Source of the DNA: Convivina praedatoris | GTDB taxonomy: Bacteria > Bacillota > Bacilli > Lactobacillales > Lactobacillaceae | NCBI RefSeq assembly: GCF_933208495.1 | Contig: NZ_CAKOET010000002.1 | Coordinates: forward strand, 186,001-250,000 | Direction: 5' to 3' | Length of the DNA: 64,000 nt | In this document: piece after piece, positions 16,933-27,219 of the stretch | Layout: each line of letters begins with the position of its first letter | Position numbering within the stretch: position 1 is the first letter of the stretch | The notes under the pieces: generated by a model | What the model saw: the letters and a program-made list of their open reading frames with translations, nothing else | The model's database searches: none | What the model was told of the DNA's origin: nothing | Translations under genes and position numbers: made by a program

Positions 16933-17262
16933 TTATGATAGAGTAGTTCGGTACCACTCTATGATTTGGTTGGGTGTTAATCTTTCACCGTGCCCAATTT
17001 GATTGACTTTTTGACCATCTTCAAAGAGAACAAAGGCAGGAATCCCTCGGAGGCCGTATTTTTTAGCGACTTCAAGATTGTCATCGCGGTCGGCATCAAA
17101 CCAATTTGCAGTTTGACTTACTTTGTCTTTGATGTCTTGGACAAAGGGCTTAATAATTTTACAATCACCACACCAATCGGCAGATAAGAACATCAGATTA
17201 CGCCCAGGTTTATCGATATTAGCCTGGACGACACTATCAGAATTACGACTTGGTTCGTACAT
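16933..17262 (-). CDS. Thioredoxin-like protein
   Basis: 109 residues from ATG 17262, with AGGAGG 5 bases upstream; an earlier in-frame start would add a 20-residue tail without support. The active site is SADWCGDCK (Cys31, Cys34; WCGDC instead of the usual WCGPC) and the cis-Pro loop is RGIPAFVLF. A single-gene unit, probably a cytoplasmic disulfide reductase; the GD dipeptide suggests a non-classical redox partner. Confidence 0.9.
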   Translation of the reverse strand: MYEPSRNSDSVVQANIDKPGRNLMFLSADWCGDCKIIKPFVQDIKDKVSQTANWFDADRDDNLEVAKKYGLRGIPAFVLFEDGQKVNQIGHGERLTPNQIIEWYRTTLS

Positions 17263-17348
17263 AGAAGCCTCCTTAATTATTGGTCTGATTATATCACAAC
17301 TTGAAATTGGTTTAGTTGTCATGTTGAAATGAATGAAAGCAGGTTAGT

Positions 17349-18167
17349 ATGTCCAATCATTTAAGTACCCTTTATCAAGAGCAGCTGATTTTTTCTATGG
17401 AAGTTACCATGGCTGATTTGCAACGACAGGATACCGTAAAGAAATTAGATCAACTAACTAATATCCAATATTTTAGTTTGGTTAATCATACAACTAATGA
17501 TCAAGAATGGCATGAATTACTGACGGCTGGACAAGTTTTACAAATGGAAACCAAGCACCCCCTACTATTACATGTGCCGGCTGGTGCAATTGGCGAATCT
17601 CAGATAAAACAAAAATTAATTGAATTACAAGAAAGTCAGTTAGACCATCTCCTAGTCATGCGGGGAGATCGAGTTGCTGCCACCGTTAACTATCAGAGTG
17701 CGGTTAGTCTATTAAAAGATATTAGTAAATCGGAATTTGATTTTGATTTGGGGGCAACGATTAACCCTAATAAAATTACCACAATTGGCTTGCCGGCTTT
17801 ATTGAGTGAAATTGATACTAAGATTGCTGCTGGCGCTGAGTTTTTAATTACTCAAATTTTCTTTGACCTTGGCTTATTCAAGCAGCTGCAACAAGCACTT
17901 AAGCAACGTCATCCTAAGGTGCCCTTAATTGCTGGTATTTTCCCAGTTATGACCGTTAAACAAGGACGATGGATTGAGAATAATTTGCGTCAAAAACTAC
18001 CATTAGCTTTAACTAGTGGCTTAACCCCTTTGCCAGCTGACCTGCAGCTAAAGAAGTATTGGTGTGGTTGGCTAAAAGAGTTGCTACTTAGTGGTCCGGC
18101 GGGAATTCATTTTTTTTCAGGAATAGATATTGACTTTGTCAAAGAGTTAATGAATATCATTTATTAA
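17349..18167 (+). CDS. metF: Methylenetetrahydrofolate reductase family protein
   Basis: 272 residues, a little short for the family. Features of the FAD-binding TIM barrel: FSMEVT (equivalent of the SFEFFPP catalytic Glu region), LLVMRGDR (LRGD motif), GATINPNKI, and ITQIFFDLGLF. The C-terminal half is divergent, so substrate specificity is less sure. It would supply 5-methyl-THF for methionine synthesis. Stand-alone; divergent from the thioredoxin gene. Methionine uptake genes lie far off at 53-57 kb. Confidence 0.82.
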   Translation: MSNHLSTLYQEQLIFSMEVTMADLQRQDTVKKLDQLTNIQYFSLVNHTTNDQEWHELLTAGQVLQMETKHPLLLHVPAGAIGESQIKQKLIELQESQLDHLLVMRGDRVAATVNYQSAVSLLKDISKSEFDFDLGATINPNKITTIGLPALLSEIDTKIAAGAEFLITQIFFDLGLFKQLQQALKQRHPKVPLIAGIFPVMTVKQGRWIENNLRQKLPLALTSGLTPLPADLQLKKYWCGWLKELLLSGPAGIHFFSGIDIDFVKELMNIIY

Positions 18168-18261
18168 ATACGACAGATTAGTCTGGCTTTGATTCTTTTT
18201 TTCTAAGTAAAAAAAGCGTAAAATGTGTGGGTATTAGAACAAAGTTATAGGGAGAATTCAC

Positions 18262-20106
18262 ATGCTTCGTAATATTAAGCGCCTTTTAATTGGAAAGCCG
18301 CTCAAGACCTTGGAAGAAGGCGGTCAGTCGCTGTCTAAATCTAAAGCCTTAGCTCTGCTTTCCTCTGATGCCCTGTCGTCGGTGGCGTATGGAACTGAAT
18401 CAATCACGGCTGTTCTGTTGTCGGCTGGTGTGGTAGCCTTATGGCTCCAGATTCCAATTGCCTTGATTATCTTGATTCTTTTGGGTGCCATTGTTTTAAG
18501 TTATCGACAAATTATTCATGCCTATCCTTCGGGTGGGGGTGCTTACGCGGTTGCCAGTGAAAATTGGGGTTCTAAGGCCGGCCTGGTAGCTGGTGGTTCT
18601 CTATTAGTTGATTACATGCTGACGGTTGCTGTTTCAGCTTCGGCGGCTGCCGATGCCATCACCGCGGCTATCCCCCAGTTATTACCATTTTCAGTGGCTC
18701 TTTCGATTTTAATTATTTTATTATTAACGGCTATGAACTTACGTGGCTTACGGGAGAGTGCTAATTTCTTAATGATACCGGTCTACTTCTTTATTGTAGT
18801 CATTGCTGGTATGGTTGCTTGGGGTGTCTTTCAGGCCTTGACTGGTCAGTTACCTTATCACGCGGCAGCCCGAATTGGTACTGATTTTAGTGGATTGACC
18901 ATTATTTTCTTTTTGCGAGCTTTCTCTAGTGGTTCTTCCTCATTAACTGGGGTAGAAGCAATTTCTAATGCCGTACCAAATTTCACGGAGCCTAAAGAAA
19001 AAAATGCTGCTAGTACCTTGGGTTTGATGGCCATTATTTTGGCAGCTTTCTTTGGCGGGATTACCTTCTTGAGCTATTGGTTTGGCGTGCGGCCGGCTAG
19101 TGGATCAACGGTTTTGTCTCAAATTGCTACTATTACCTTTGGTGGGCACAACATTGGATTCTACACGGTGCAATTAGCAACAGCCTTAATTTTAGCCGTT
19201 GCTGCTAATACAGGTTTTTCGGCCTTTCCTATGTTGGCTTTGAATTTAGCACGTGATAAGTATTTACCACATTTGTATATGGATCGTGGGGATCGTCTTG
19301 GTTATTCTAATGGTATTTTGTCATTGGCTTTTGGGGCAATTGTAGTAACTTTAATTTTCCATGGATCCACTGATGATTTGATTCCACTGTATGCGGTGGG
19401 AGTGTTTGTGCCATTTACGTTATCGCAATCTGGTATGATTATTCACTGGATGCGCTTGCGTCCTAAGTTTTGGTTTGGTAAGGCTACAATTAATTTTATC
19501 GGAGCCTTTATGTCGGCGGCGCTGGTAATTGTTTTGTTTGTTACTCGAATGAATCATGTTTGGCCTTATTTAATCATCATGCCCCTTATCTTGAGTATGT
19601 TCTTAAAGATTCGCAATCATTATGACAGTATTGGTCATCAATTACGGCTACAGTATGTTAATAATACCGATGAATTACGCCATAAATATGATGGTGCAAC
19701 TGTGATTGTCTTGGTTTCAAATATGACCAGGGTTACTTCTGAAGCGATTGATTATGCGCAATCCATTGGTGATCGGGTGGTCGCTATGCACGTAAGTTTT
19801 GATGTTAATCCGGCTAAGGAAGAAAAGACGGCTAAACAGTTTAAGGGTGATTTTCCAGACGTTCGTTACGTTGATGTCCATAGCTCTTACCGGTCGATTA
19901 TTCGACCAGTCGTGGGTTTTGTTGATAAGGTTTCTAAGCGGGCGAAAACTGTTAATCATTCGGTGACGGTTGTCGTGCCACAATTTGTACCGAAAAAACC
20001 TTGGCAAAACATTTTGCATAACCAAAGTTCATTACGTTTGCGCACTGCGCTTTCTGCAATGGATGGCATTTCCATTGCAACTTATTACTATCATTTATCA
20101 GAATAA
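18262..20106 (+). CDS. KimA-like high-affinity K+ transporter (APC superfamily)
   Basis: 614 residues, close to the length of Bacillus KimA. KALALLSSDALSSVAYGTES is the signature N-terminal region, followed by about 12 transmembrane helices (for example YPSGGGAYAVASENWG) and a cytoplasmic C-terminal domain (~460-614) with VIVLVSNMTRVTSEAIDYA. The family imports K+ with H+ and is often inhibited by c-di-AMP. GGGAG precedes the ATG. A 51-residue membrane-protein gene follows 23 bases after the stop. An amino-acid permease role is the alternative. Confidence 0.85.
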   Translation: MLRNIKRLLIGKPLKTLEEGGQSLSKSKALALLSSDALSSVAYGTESITAVLLSAGVVALWLQIPIALIILILLGAIVLSYRQIIHAYPSGGGAYAVASENWGSKAGLVAGGSLLVDYMLTVAVSASAAADAITAAIPQLLPFSVALSILIILLLTAMNLRGLRESANFLMIPVYFFIVVIAGMVAWGVFQALTGQLPYHAAARIGTDFSGLTIIFFLRAFSSGSSSLTGVEAISNAVPNFTEPKEKNAASTLGLMAIILAAFFGGITFLSYWFGVRPASGSTVLSQIATITFGGHNIGFYTVQLATALILAVAANTGFSAFPMLALNLARDKYLPHLYMDRGDRLGYSNGILSLAFGAIVVTLIFHGSTDDLIPLYAVGVFVPFTLSQSGMIIHWMRLRPKFWFGKATINFIGAFMSAALVIVLFVTRMNHVWPYLIIMPLILSMFLKIRNHYDSIGHQLRLQYVNNTDELRHKYDGATVIVLVSNMTRVTSEAIDYAQSIGDRVVAMHVSFDVNPAKEEKTAKQFKGDFPDVRYVDVHSSYRSIIRPVVGFVDKVSKRAKTVNHSVTVVVPQFVPKKPWQNILHNQSSLRLRTALSAMDGISIATYYYHLSE

Positions 20107-20129
20107 ATTTTTAGCAGTAGGAGAGATGA

Positions 20130-20285
20130 ATGGACAAATGGATATTATTTTTCTTATGGGTGATTTTTGCTATGACAGCTTCTACCGTTGGGCTAATACT
20201 AATTATGCGTTGGTATTATCGGGAAGTTGATAAAGTTAAAAAAGCGCAAGAATTAAACGATAAAAGCGATAGTCAAGATAAATAG
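20130..20285 (+). CDS. Small single-span membrane protein (51 residues)
   Basis: AGGAGAG (20119-20125) sits 5 bases before ATG 20130. The peptide begins MDKWILFFLWVIFAMTAS, continues through one hydrophobic helix (~4-29) to LIMRWYYREVDKV, and ends in a charged coil-like tail KKAQELNDKSDSQDK. An overlapping +2 frame from ATG 20127 is less protein-like. It lies between the KimA-like gene and its terminator, so it is probably cotranscribed and may be an accessory subunit. Family not recognised. Confidence 0.7.
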   Translation: MDKWILFFLWVIFAMTASTVGLILIMRWYYREVDKVKKAQELNDKSDSQDK

Positions 20286-20291
20286 CACAGT

Positions 20292-20333
20292 AAAAAGCTC
20301 GATTGGTTTGATACGAACCAATCGAGCTTTTTA
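20292..20333. terminator. Bidirectional terminator (KimA operon / murT-gatD)
   Basis: A 17-bp perfect stem, AAAAAGCTCGATTGGTT with its complement, flanks a 7-nt loop; A and T runs suit both strands. It lies between the convergent small gene and gatD. Confidence 0.93.
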
Positions 20334-20342
20334 TGATCGTTT

Positions 20343-21074
20343 TTAAAAGCTTTCAGCTGATACATCAGCAAGCTTATTTTGCCAATCAATGTCAGGATAT
20401 TTACGAGATAGGGCGGTCGCTAAGACCCGCTTGGCTAAGTTACCGTTACGAGTAAAAATGGGTCCGTGGAAGTATGAACCATAAACATTGTGGTAAATAA
20501 CGCCTTCACTCTGATCCATGCCGTTATTTCCTTGCCCCTTGGTGACTTGGCCTAAAGCCCGCTCACCTTTACCTAAGAAGGTGCGGCCCTGATGATTTTC
20601 AAAACCGTGGTAGGTTTCACCGGTTTCATCGTTTTTAATGGTAATGTCACCAGTTAGGCGCTGCCCTTTTAAGGTTTGCACTTCATCAGCCGTCATATTA
20701 GTGGTGTAGTGGTCCATAACACCGATACCATCGACTTTGGAACCATCCGCCATTTCCATATAGTGACCTAGCAATTGAAATCCGCCACAAACCGCTAGCA
20801 GAGGGCCATTATTTTCAATGTAATCTTTAATTTGACCGGCTTTATTTTTTAAATCATGGGCAACAATTGTTTCCTCGTAATCTTGACCACCACCAAAGAG
20901 AACAAAGTCATAGGCGTGGCCGTCAAAATCATCGTTAAGAGAAACTAATTCAACATTAACTTGGACCCCAATTTGCTTAGCGTAATACTTGAGGGCAATG
21001 ATATTACCGTAGTCGCCATAGGTATTCATTAAATCACCATACAAATGGGCGATGTTAAGGGTATAGTCGGCCAT
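20343..21074 (-). CDS. gatD: Lipid II isoglutaminyl synthase, glutaminase subunit GatD
   Basis: 243 residues. Class I glutamine amidotransferase-like (CobB/CobQ type): [10 protein letters not shown], nucleophile Cys96 in [12 protein letters not shown], and His203 in [10 protein letters not shown]. It releases ammonia from glutamine for MurT, which amidates the D-Glu of the lipid II stem. It overlaps murT by one base (TAATG), so translation is coupled. Confidence 0.95.
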   Translation of the reverse strand: MADYTLNIAHLYGDLMNTYGDYGNIIALKYYAKQIGVQVNVELVSLNDDFDGHAYDFVLFGGGQDYEETIVAHDLKNKAGQIKDYIENNGPLLAVCGGFQLLGHYMEMADGSKVDGIGVMDHYTTNMTADEVQTLKGQRLTGDITIKNDETGETYHGFENHQGRTFLGKGERALGQVTKGQGNNGMDQSEGVIYHNVYGSYFHGPIFTRNGNLAKRVLATALSRKYPDIDWQNKLADVSAESF

Positions 21075-22432
21075 TAGAATTCCTCCTTAATGTATCCTTG
21101 TGCTCGTAATTGTTCGCGTAACTGTAACATTGCTGTATAAGTAGCCGCAATGTAGACTTTTTTGGTTGGCATTTTAGTAATGGCTTCGGTAATTTTACTC
21201 AAATCAGGATAAGTCCCTTCTATGTTGAAATCAGCCATTTTTAAGCGAACGGTAATGTCCTGATAGCGTTGACCACCAGTTGCTAATGCGGTTAATTTAG
21301 CATTATGCAAGTTTTCAAACTCAGCATCCCAAATCCAACTTGTATCAATCCCGTCTGCGTAATTGGCATTCAATAAGGTAATTAGAGAAAATGGTTCGGG
21401 GTCGGTCATCATCATATCAATTACCGAATTAGTACCTACTGGATTTTTAATAAGTAGAATGGTGACGTCTTTATCTTTGACCTGAATAGATTCTTGACGG
21501 CCAAAAATTTGCGCATTTGATTCAAAAGCAGTCTTGATATCACTAGGTTTAACACCAAATTCTCGACCAACGGCATAGGCTGCTAAGGCATTATAAATGT
21601 TGTAAAGCCCGCCAATTTCAATTCGCAGGGGGGTATTGTCAATCGAAAATTCAGAAAATTTAGGATTGAGTTGATCAACACTGGTAACCCGGTAGTCCAA
21701 CTGAGGGCGGACAAAATTATCGGTGACACTAAAATATTTACCTAGATTTGCATAAGTAATGAAATTATAGTGTAATACCGAGTTATCGGTTGGTGAAAGA
21801 ATCCCGTCAGTATTGTTGGGCGCCTTAATATCTTGATAATCGACTGGTGCAACATTATCAAAGCCATAGAAAATACGATGATTATTGAAATTACCACGGG
21901 CAAAAATTGGCGAATCAGCGTTGGTTAAGACAACGGCATCCGGTGTCTTACGAATTCCGGCAACAATTTTGAGATAGGTTGTGTAAATTTCACCGTATCG
22001 ATCCAGCTGATCTCTAAAAATATTAGTTAAAACAAACATTTTAGGTGGAATTGCTTGAGCAATTCGTTCCACGTTGGCCTCATCAACTTCTAGTACGGCC
22101 ACTGGCTTCTTGCCATTGGGTGATGGCTTAATTGGCGTTGTGAGCAAAGTACCTGTGATTCCCTGGATCATGTTGGAACCAGATGGATTTGTAATTACCG
22201 AATAACCACCGGCTTCTAGTACTCGGGTAATTAGGGCCGTGGTTAGCGTTTTTCCATTGGTTCCAGTGACAATTACCAAATCAAAATCATTAGACAGTTT
22301 ATGTAAAATATCGGGATCAATGGCAACGGCTAGCTTACCTGGTAAACTAGTGCCACCACGATGCAAAATGTCACGTAAAAACCAGTGACTGCTTTTGGCG
22401 CTGAATTTAGCTAAAGTACTCTTAATGGTCAT
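21074..22432 (-). CDS. murT: Lipid II isoglutaminyl synthase, ATPase subunit MurT, with degenerate zinc ribbon
   Basis: 452 residues, Mur-ligase fold: P-loop VTGTNGKT (~55-62), [11 protein letters not shown], and the C-terminal DUF1727 domain ([11 protein letters not shown]). It activates the D-Glu carboxylate of lipid II for amidation with GatD. MurT normally carries a four-cysteine zinc ribbon inserted in the central domain. Here the matching segment ([13 protein letters not shown]...[13 protein letters not shown]) has Ser213, Asp216, Ser235 and Asp238 in place of the four Cys, and the whole protein contains no cysteine. The rest of the fold and the gatD partner are intact. GGGGA precedes the ATG. 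Confidence 0.95.
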   Translation of the reverse strand: MTIKSTLAKFSAKSSHWFLRDILHRGGTSLPGKLAVAIDPDILHKLSNDFDLVIVTGTNGKTLTTALITRVLEAGGYSVITNPSGSNMIQGITGTLLTTPIKPSPNGKKPVAVLEVDEANVERIAQAIPPKMFVLTNIFRDQLDRYGEIYTTYLKIVAGIRKTPDAVVLTNADSPIFARGNFNNHRIFYGFDNVAPVDYQDIKAPNNTDGILSPTDNSVLHYNFITYANLGKYFSVTDNFVRPQLDYRVTSVDQLNPKFSEFSIDNTPLRIEIGGLYNIYNALAAYAVGREFGVKPSDIKTAFESNAQIFGRQESIQVKDKDVTILLIKNPVGTNSVIDMMMTDPEPFSLITLLNANYADGIDTSWIWDAEFENLHNAKLTALATGGQRYQDITVRLKMADFNIEGTYPDLSKITEAITKMPTKKVYIAATYTAMLQLREQLRAQGYIKEEF

Positions 22433-22567
22433 GATATCCCCACTTTCATGGCTACTATTCTACCACGTTTTGCTAGATTCTACAGGAAGGTAACTGGTGT
22501 TTAAGTCGCCATTTAGAAGTCGTATTGTTATAATATGTAAGGATTCTAGGACAAAAGGATGTATTAA

Positions 22568-23161
22568 ATGGCGCAGTTGTATTTTGAATATGGAGCAATG
22601 GGCTCTGGTAAATCAATTGAAATTTTAAAAGTAACCCATAATTATGAGTTACAGGGACGGGAAGTGTTATTGATGACACCCTTGGTTGATGATCGCTACG
22701 GGGTTGGCAAAGTAACGAGTCGGATTGGCTTATCACGTGCAGCCCAGGTTATTAATCCGAAAGAGGATTTGTTTGCAACAATTTCAGCCAAACAAAATCC
22801 TAAATTAGCTGCGGTTTTAATTGATGAAGCCCAATTTTTGACTGCTGCTCAAGTCGATCAGCTAGCTTATGTGGTTGATTGCTTAAAATTACCAGTGATG
22901 GCCTTTGGTTTAAAGCAGGATGCCTTTAATCAACTTTTTGAGGGTTCTAAACGTTTACTTGAAGTAGCTGATAAATTAGAAGAAATGAAAACAATTTGTT
23001 CTTTTTGTGGTAAAAAAGCAACTACCCAGTTACGAATCGTTAATGGAAAGCCTCAGTATTCTGGCCAGCAAGTCTTTATTGGTGGGGATAGTACTTATAT
23101 GCCAACCTGTCGTTTCCACTGGTATCATCCAATCATTGAAAAAATTAGGACGGAGGAATAA
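22568..23161 (+). CDS. tdk: Thymidine kinase (type II)
   Basis: 197 residues. P-loop [11 protein letters not shown], Walker [10 protein letters not shown], lasso/zinc region [13 protein letters not shown] and CRFHW, so the zinc site appears retained (CxxC plus CxxH). It phosphorylates thymidine in the salvage pathway. A TATAAT-like box at ~22531 and AAAGGA precede the ATG. prfA follows after 8 bases, the usual order in Lactobacillales. Confidence 0.95.
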   Translation: MAQLYFEYGAMGSGKSIEILKVTHNYELQGREVLLMTPLVDDRYGVGKVTSRIGLSRAAQVINPKEDLFATISAKQNPKLAAVLIDEAQFLTAAQVDQLAYVVDCLKLPVMAFGLKQDAFNQLFEGSKRLLEVADKLEEMKTICSFCGKKATTQLRIVNGKPQYSGQQVFIGGDSTYMPTCRFHWYHPIIEKIRTEE

Positions 23162-23169
23162 GTTCGGTT

Positions 23170-24246
23170 ATGGATAATATTTTTGCCCAGTTACAAACAG
23201 TAGTTGATCGCTATGATGAGTTAAATCAAATGTTGGCTGATCCCGAAGTCATGAATGATTCTCAAAATTATATGGCTCTTTCTAAAGAGGCAGGTGGTTT
23301 GCGGGAAACCGTTGAAAAATTTAAAGAATATGAACGAGTTGTTCAAGAAATTGCCGATGCTCAGGAACTATTAGCTGATGATGAAATGGCTGATTTGGCC
23401 AAGGAAGATCTAGCTCAACTACGGCCGAAAAAAGAAACCCTTGAAGAAACTTTGAAGGTGTTGATGCTACCCAAAGACCCTAATGATGATAAAAACATTA
23501 TTATGGAAATTCGAGGAGCCGCCGGTGGAGATGAATCTTCACTATTTGCTGGAGATTTATTAAACATGTATCGCCGTTATGCTGAAGGTCAAAATTGGTC
23601 CGTCGAAATTGTTGATGAAAGTACGACGGAAGTCGGAGGTTATAAAGAAGTTGTCTTGATGATTAGCGGTACGCAGGTTTTTTCTAAGTTAAAATTTGAA
23701 AGTGGTGCTCATCGAGTGCAAAGAATTCCAGCAACGGAAACACAGGGACGAGTCCATACTAGTACAGCTACGGTAGGTGTTATGCCTGAATTTGAAGAAG
23801 TTGAAATGGATGGTCTGATTGATCCGAAAGATGTTCGTGAAGACGTTTATCGTTCTAGTGGTGCTGGTGGACAGCACGTCAATAAGACCAGTTCAGCGAT
23901 TCGGTTGACCCACGAACCGACCGGTATTACCGTTGCCATGCAAGATGAACGTTCCCAGCAGCAAAACCGTGCCCGTGCCTGGAAAATTTTAAATGCCCGT
24001 GTCTATGATCATTTTGCTCAGCAAAACGAAGCTCAATATGCCGCCCAACGCAAAAACGCAGTTGGTTCGGGTGACCGTTCCGAACGCATACGGACTTATA
24101 ATTATCCGCAAAATCGAGTGACTGATCATAGAATTGGTTTGACGTTAAATAAATTAGATCGAATCATGAATGGGGAATTAGCTGATATTATTGATGCCTT
24201 GGTCTTGGCCGAACAAACAGCTAAATTAGCGGCGCTAAATCAATGA
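23170..24246 (+). CDS. prfA: Peptide chain release factor 1
   Basis: 358 residues. The GGQ loop [18 protein letters not shown] carries the glutamine that PrmC methylates; an N-terminal coiled-coil domain precedes it. It reads UAA/UAG. It overlaps prmC by 4 bases (ATGA). Confidence 0.97.
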   Translation: MDNIFAQLQTVVDRYDELNQMLADPEVMNDSQNYMALSKEAGGLRETVEKFKEYERVVQEIADAQELLADDEMADLAKEDLAQLRPKKETLEETLKVLMLPKDPNDDKNIIMEIRGAAGGDESSLFAGDLLNMYRRYAEGQNWSVEIVDESTTEVGGYKEVVLMISGTQVFSKLKFESGAHRVQRIPATETQGRVHTSTATVGVMPEFEEVEMDGLIDPKDVREDVYRSSGAGGQHVNKTSSAIRLTHEPTGITVAMQDERSQQQNRARAWKILNARVYDHFAQQNEAQYAAQRKNAVGSGDRSERIRTYNYPQNRVTDHRIGLTLNKLDRIMNGELADIIDALVLAEQTAKLAALNQ

Positions 24247-25148
24247 GGATGAATAACAATTTCGGGAACGCTCTGCCAGTTAAAATTTCGATTTTAGAGG
24301 CTCGCAAATGGGCTTTATCAGAGTTAACGGCAGCCGGTTTGGATAAAAATGAGTCAGCTGACAATATTGATTTTTTATTAACTGGAGCGCTAAATATAAA
24401 TTATGGGATGTTGCATGCCAATATAACGCGAATGTTACCTGAAAATATTAGTCAGGTTTGGCCACAATGGATTGCTGGACTGATTAATCGGCGTCCTCCC
24501 CAATATTTGCTCGGTTTAGCTCCTTTTTATGGACATGAATTTATGGTTGATGAACGGGTGCTGATTCCGCGTCCTGAAACAGAACAGTTAGTTGAGTGGA
24601 TTTTAAAAGACTTGAAACCGGGGACAGAGGCACTTAAAGTTCTTGATATTGGTACCGGTAGTGGAGCGATTATTGAAACACTATTGTTGGCTAATTCACG
24701 TTTGCAGGGGTTAGCCTTAGATATTTCAGAAGCGGCTTTAAGTGTCGCTGAGCACAATGCTCAACGCTTAAATGTGGCTAATATAAGCTTCATTCAATCT
24801 GATGTTTGGCAGAATCTAGATCAACAGACCCAATTTGACATTATCGTGGCTAATCCTCCTTATATTGATATCAGCCAGCAGGATAAAATGGATCAAAGTG
24901 TTAAGGATTACGAGCCTGATTTGGCCTTATACGCTGATAATCAGGGATTAGCGATTTATCAAACAATTGCCCAGGATTTAGGACAACATCTAACGACGAA
25001 TGGTCGGGCTTATTTTGAAATTGGTTATGATCAGGGACCGGCTTTGGTTGAGCTCTTTCAAGCAGCTGTGCCGGATGCCAAAGTTACCTTAAAACAAGAT
25101 TTTGCCGGTTTAGACCGGATGATTAGAGTAAGACGTCATGGAAACTAA
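24243..25148 (+). CDS. prmC: PrmC, release-factor glutamine N5-methyltransferase
   Basis: 301 residues. SAM-binding [20 protein letters not shown], and the catalytic NPPYI motif. The N-terminal helical domain is followed by RRPPQYLLG and VLIPRPETE, diagnostic for PrmC. It modifies the GGQ glutamine of the release factor encoded just upstream. An internal ATG two codons downstream is an alternative start. Confidence 0.95.
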   Translation: MRMNNNFGNALPVKISILEARKWALSELTAAGLDKNESADNIDFLLTGALNINYGMLHANITRMLPENISQVWPQWIAGLINRRPPQYLLGLAPFYGHEFMVDERVLIPRPETEQLVEWILKDLKPGTEALKVLDIGTGSGAIIETLLLANSRLQGLALDISEAALSVAEHNAQRLNVANISFIQSDVWQNLDQQTQFDIIVANPPYIDISQQDKMDQSVKDYEPDLALYADNQGLAIYQTIAQDLGQHLTTNGRAYFEIGYDQGPALVELFQAAVPDAKVTLKQDFAGLDRMIRVRRHGN

Positions 25149-26160
25149 AAAATTTACAACTTCACCATCAGATTTGCAAGCTGCGGCTCAATTAATTCAA
25201 CAGGGCCAAGTAGTGGCTTTCCCAACTGAAACGGTATATGGATTGGGTGCTAATGCGCTAGATGAAACTGCCGTGCAAAAAGTCTTTACGGCTAAAGGCC
25301 GTCCAGCCGATAATCCCTTGATTATTACCGTTGACCAAATTGATCAGGTAGCCGATTTAGCTTTAATTTCACCGACAGCTCGTCAGTTAATGAATCAATT
25401 TTGGCCGGGTTCTCTAACTATTATTTTGCCAATTCAAACCGGTAAGGTGTCACCTTTGGTTACAGGTGGATTGGACACGGCGGCTTTCCGTTTACCAGAT
25501 AATCAAGCGGCTCGGGAGTTAATTCGTTTAGCAGGTACGCCGATTGTAGGGCCCAGTGCTAATACTTCTGGTAAACCTTCACCAACCACTGCGGCTCATG
25601 TTTGGCATGATATGGAGGGGAAAATTGCTGGTATTGTAGATGATGGGCCAACGACAGTGGGGGTTGAATCAACGGTGATTGACTTGTCAGTTAGTCAACC
25701 CACCATCCTTAGAACCGGTGCAGTCACGCAAGAAGAGTTGAGTCAGGCTTTGAATCAAAGTGTGATTGATGCTACTAGTACAAGAGCATTAGCTGATAAT
25801 CAGACTCCTAAAGCACCAGGAATGAAATATCGCCATTATGCGCCGGATAAGCCCGTTGTTATGTTTGATCCTTTGGACATTGCTGAGTTAAAGTTGGCCT
25901 TAAAGCCAGCTGACGTTGTATTAGCCTTAGAAGATGATTTGAACATTTTAGCTTTGCCTGGTCAGCAGACTTGGTCTTTGGGATTGTCTATGATGAACGC
26001 TAGTGAGCAACTATTTGCCGGTTTACGCTATTTTGACGACCGGGCTAACGTTCAAACAATTTATGTGGAACGGATGCCAGAAATTGGTCTCGGTCGAGCA
26101 TTTAATAATCGCTTATCCAAAGCAGCGGGTAATCAATTGTTTATACCAAAGGAAGGATAG
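25138..26160 (+). CDS. tsaC: L-threonylcarbamoyladenylate synthase (Sua5/YwlC type)
   Basis: 340 residues: a YrdC-like domain (FPTETVYGLGANA, KGRPADNPL, VGPSANTSGKPSPT, VESTVIDLS) plus a linker and the C-terminal Sua5 domain (APGMKYRHYAP onward), so it is the two-domain Sua5 form. It makes the TC-AMP intermediate for tRNA t6A37. It overlaps prmC by 11 bases. tsaB and tsaD lie 1-4 kb downstream. Confidence 0.95.
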   Translation: METKKFTTSPSDLQAAAQLIQQGQVVAFPTETVYGLGANALDETAVQKVFTAKGRPADNPLIITVDQIDQVADLALISPTARQLMNQFWPGSLTIILPIQTGKVSPLVTGGLDTAAFRLPDNQAARELIRLAGTPIVGPSANTSGKPSPTTAAHVWHDMEGKIAGIVDDGPTTVGVESTVIDLSVSQPTILRTGAVTQEELSQALNQSVIDATSTRALADNQTPKAPGMKYRHYAPDKPVVMFDPLDIAELKLALKPADVVLALEDDLNILALPGQQTWSLGLSMMNASEQLFAGLRYFDDRANVQTIYVERMPEIGLGRAFNNRLSKAAGNQLFIPKEG

Positions 26161-26170
26161 TAAATCTGCA

Positions 26171-26743
26171 ATGAAACAAATTGAATCGGTTGCTGTCTAT
26201 TGTGGTGCTTCAAATGGTAACAAAATTAGTTACCAAACAGCAACAAAAGAGTTGGCACAATGGTTAGTTCAAAATCATTTGGCCTTGATCTATGGTGGCG
26301 GTGGTTTTGGCTTAATGGGGATTTTGGGTAGCACTGTTTTAGCGTTGAGCGGCCAAGTGCATGGCGTAATTCCGCAAGAGTTATATGATCGTGGGGCAGC
26401 CCTTCCTCAATTAAAAAATCTAACCGTGGTGGCTGACATGTCAACTCGTAAAAAAACAATGTTGGCTAAAGCAGATGCCTGTATTGCTTTACCCGGTGGG
26501 CCAGGTACCTTAGAAGAAATTGCGGAAGCATTTTCCTGGGCCCTTTTGGGGGATAACGCTAATCCTTGTATTTTTTACAATGTGGATGGCTATTTTGACT
26601 CATTAGAAAAGTTTTTTGATGAAATGGTTGAAGCTGGTTTTCTTTCTAAAAATAATCGTGCCGCCCTGTTTTTTTCTGATTCTTTAACTGAAATTGGCGA
26701 TTTTATGAAAGCTTATCAAACCCCAGAAGTTAGGAAATATTAG
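26171..26743 (+). CDS. LOG-family protein (YvdD-like nucleotide phosphoribohydrolase)
   Basis: 190 residues from ATG 26171 (MKQIESVAVYCGASNG); the frame runs further back but overlaps tsaC without a supported start. It contains GGGGFGLMG and PGGPGTLEEIAEAFSWAL, the LOG motif (PGGxGTxxE). Bacterial members cleave nucleotide 5'-monophosphates to base and ribose phosphate; the substrate here is unknown. The nearest AAGGA is about 13 bases upstream, so it may depend on coupling to tsaC. Confidence 0.88.
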   Translation: MKQIESVAVYCGASNGNKISYQTATKELAQWLVQNHLALIYGGGGFGLMGILGSTVLALSGQVHGVIPQELYDRGAALPQLKNLTVVADMSTRKKTMLAKADACIALPGGPGTLEEIAEAFSWALLGDNANPCIFYNVDGYFDSLEKFFDEMVEAGFLSKNNRAALFFSDSLTEIGDFMKAYQTPEVRKY

Positions 26744-26853
26744 TTCAATACGATAATTTGCATTTAATTTCACAGATAAATTCCGCTAATCTCAGAAAGA
26801 GGTGCTATAATCGGTATTAACATAGTAGTAGCAGGACTTCAAAAGCTTTTCGC

Positions 26854-26882
26854 TTGAAATTTTGTAAGCGCTTTGCTAAACT
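26854..26882 (+). promoter_or_regulatory. ptsH promoter with overlapping cre-like site
   Basis: TTGAAA (26854-26859), 17-nt spacer and TAAACT (26877-26882). The spacer contains TGTAAGCGCTTTGC (26863-26876), a good match to the CcpA cre consensus TGWAANCGNTNWCA except at the 3' end. Position between -35 and -10 suggests direct CcpA control. Confidence 0.6.
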
Positions 26883-26922
26883 GTAGAAGGATAGTTACGA
26901 CAACTAAAAGGAGATTTTTATC

Positions 26923-27192
26923 ATGGCAGAGACTAAAAGTTTTAATATTATTGCAGAGGCTGGAATTCATGCTCGCCCTGCTACATTGTTGGTTCAAGCA
27001 GCTTCGAAGTTTGTTTCTGATGTGACTCTTTCTTATCAAGGTAAGGAAGTCAACTTGAAGTCCATCATGGGCGTGATGTCTTTGGGTGTTGGTCACGGTG
27101 CCGACGTAACCATTAAGGCTAATGGTGCTGATGAAAAAGAAGCATTAGAAGTGATTACTAAGGTTATGGTCGATGAGGGCCTTGCTAAGTAA
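26923..27192 (+). CDS. ptsH: Phosphocarrier protein HPr
   Basis: 89 residues. [10 protein letters not shown] has the EI-phosphorylated His (residue 16 counting Met, the classic His15) and [13 protein letters not shown] has the HPrK-regulated Ser (classic Ser46). Both are intact. AAGGAGA precedes the ATG. In most lactobacilli ptsI follows directly; here a terminator and the t6A genes follow instead, so ptsH is a single-gene unit. A role in CcpA signalling is likely even if PTS transport is reduced. Confidence 0.96.
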   Translation: MAETKSFNIIAEAGIHARPATLLVQAASKFVSDVTLSYQGKEVNLKSIMGVMSLGVGHGADVTIKANGADEKEALEVITKVMVDEGLAK

Positions 27193-27219
27193 GTCAGCTA
27201 AGTGATTACAATAATGATT

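Noticed and set aside
19970-20230. 86-codon ORF overlapping the end of the KimA-like gene
   Set aside because: Wrong frame. The adjacent frame from ATG 20130 has the better-placed Shine-Dalgarno and encodes a coherent membrane peptide.
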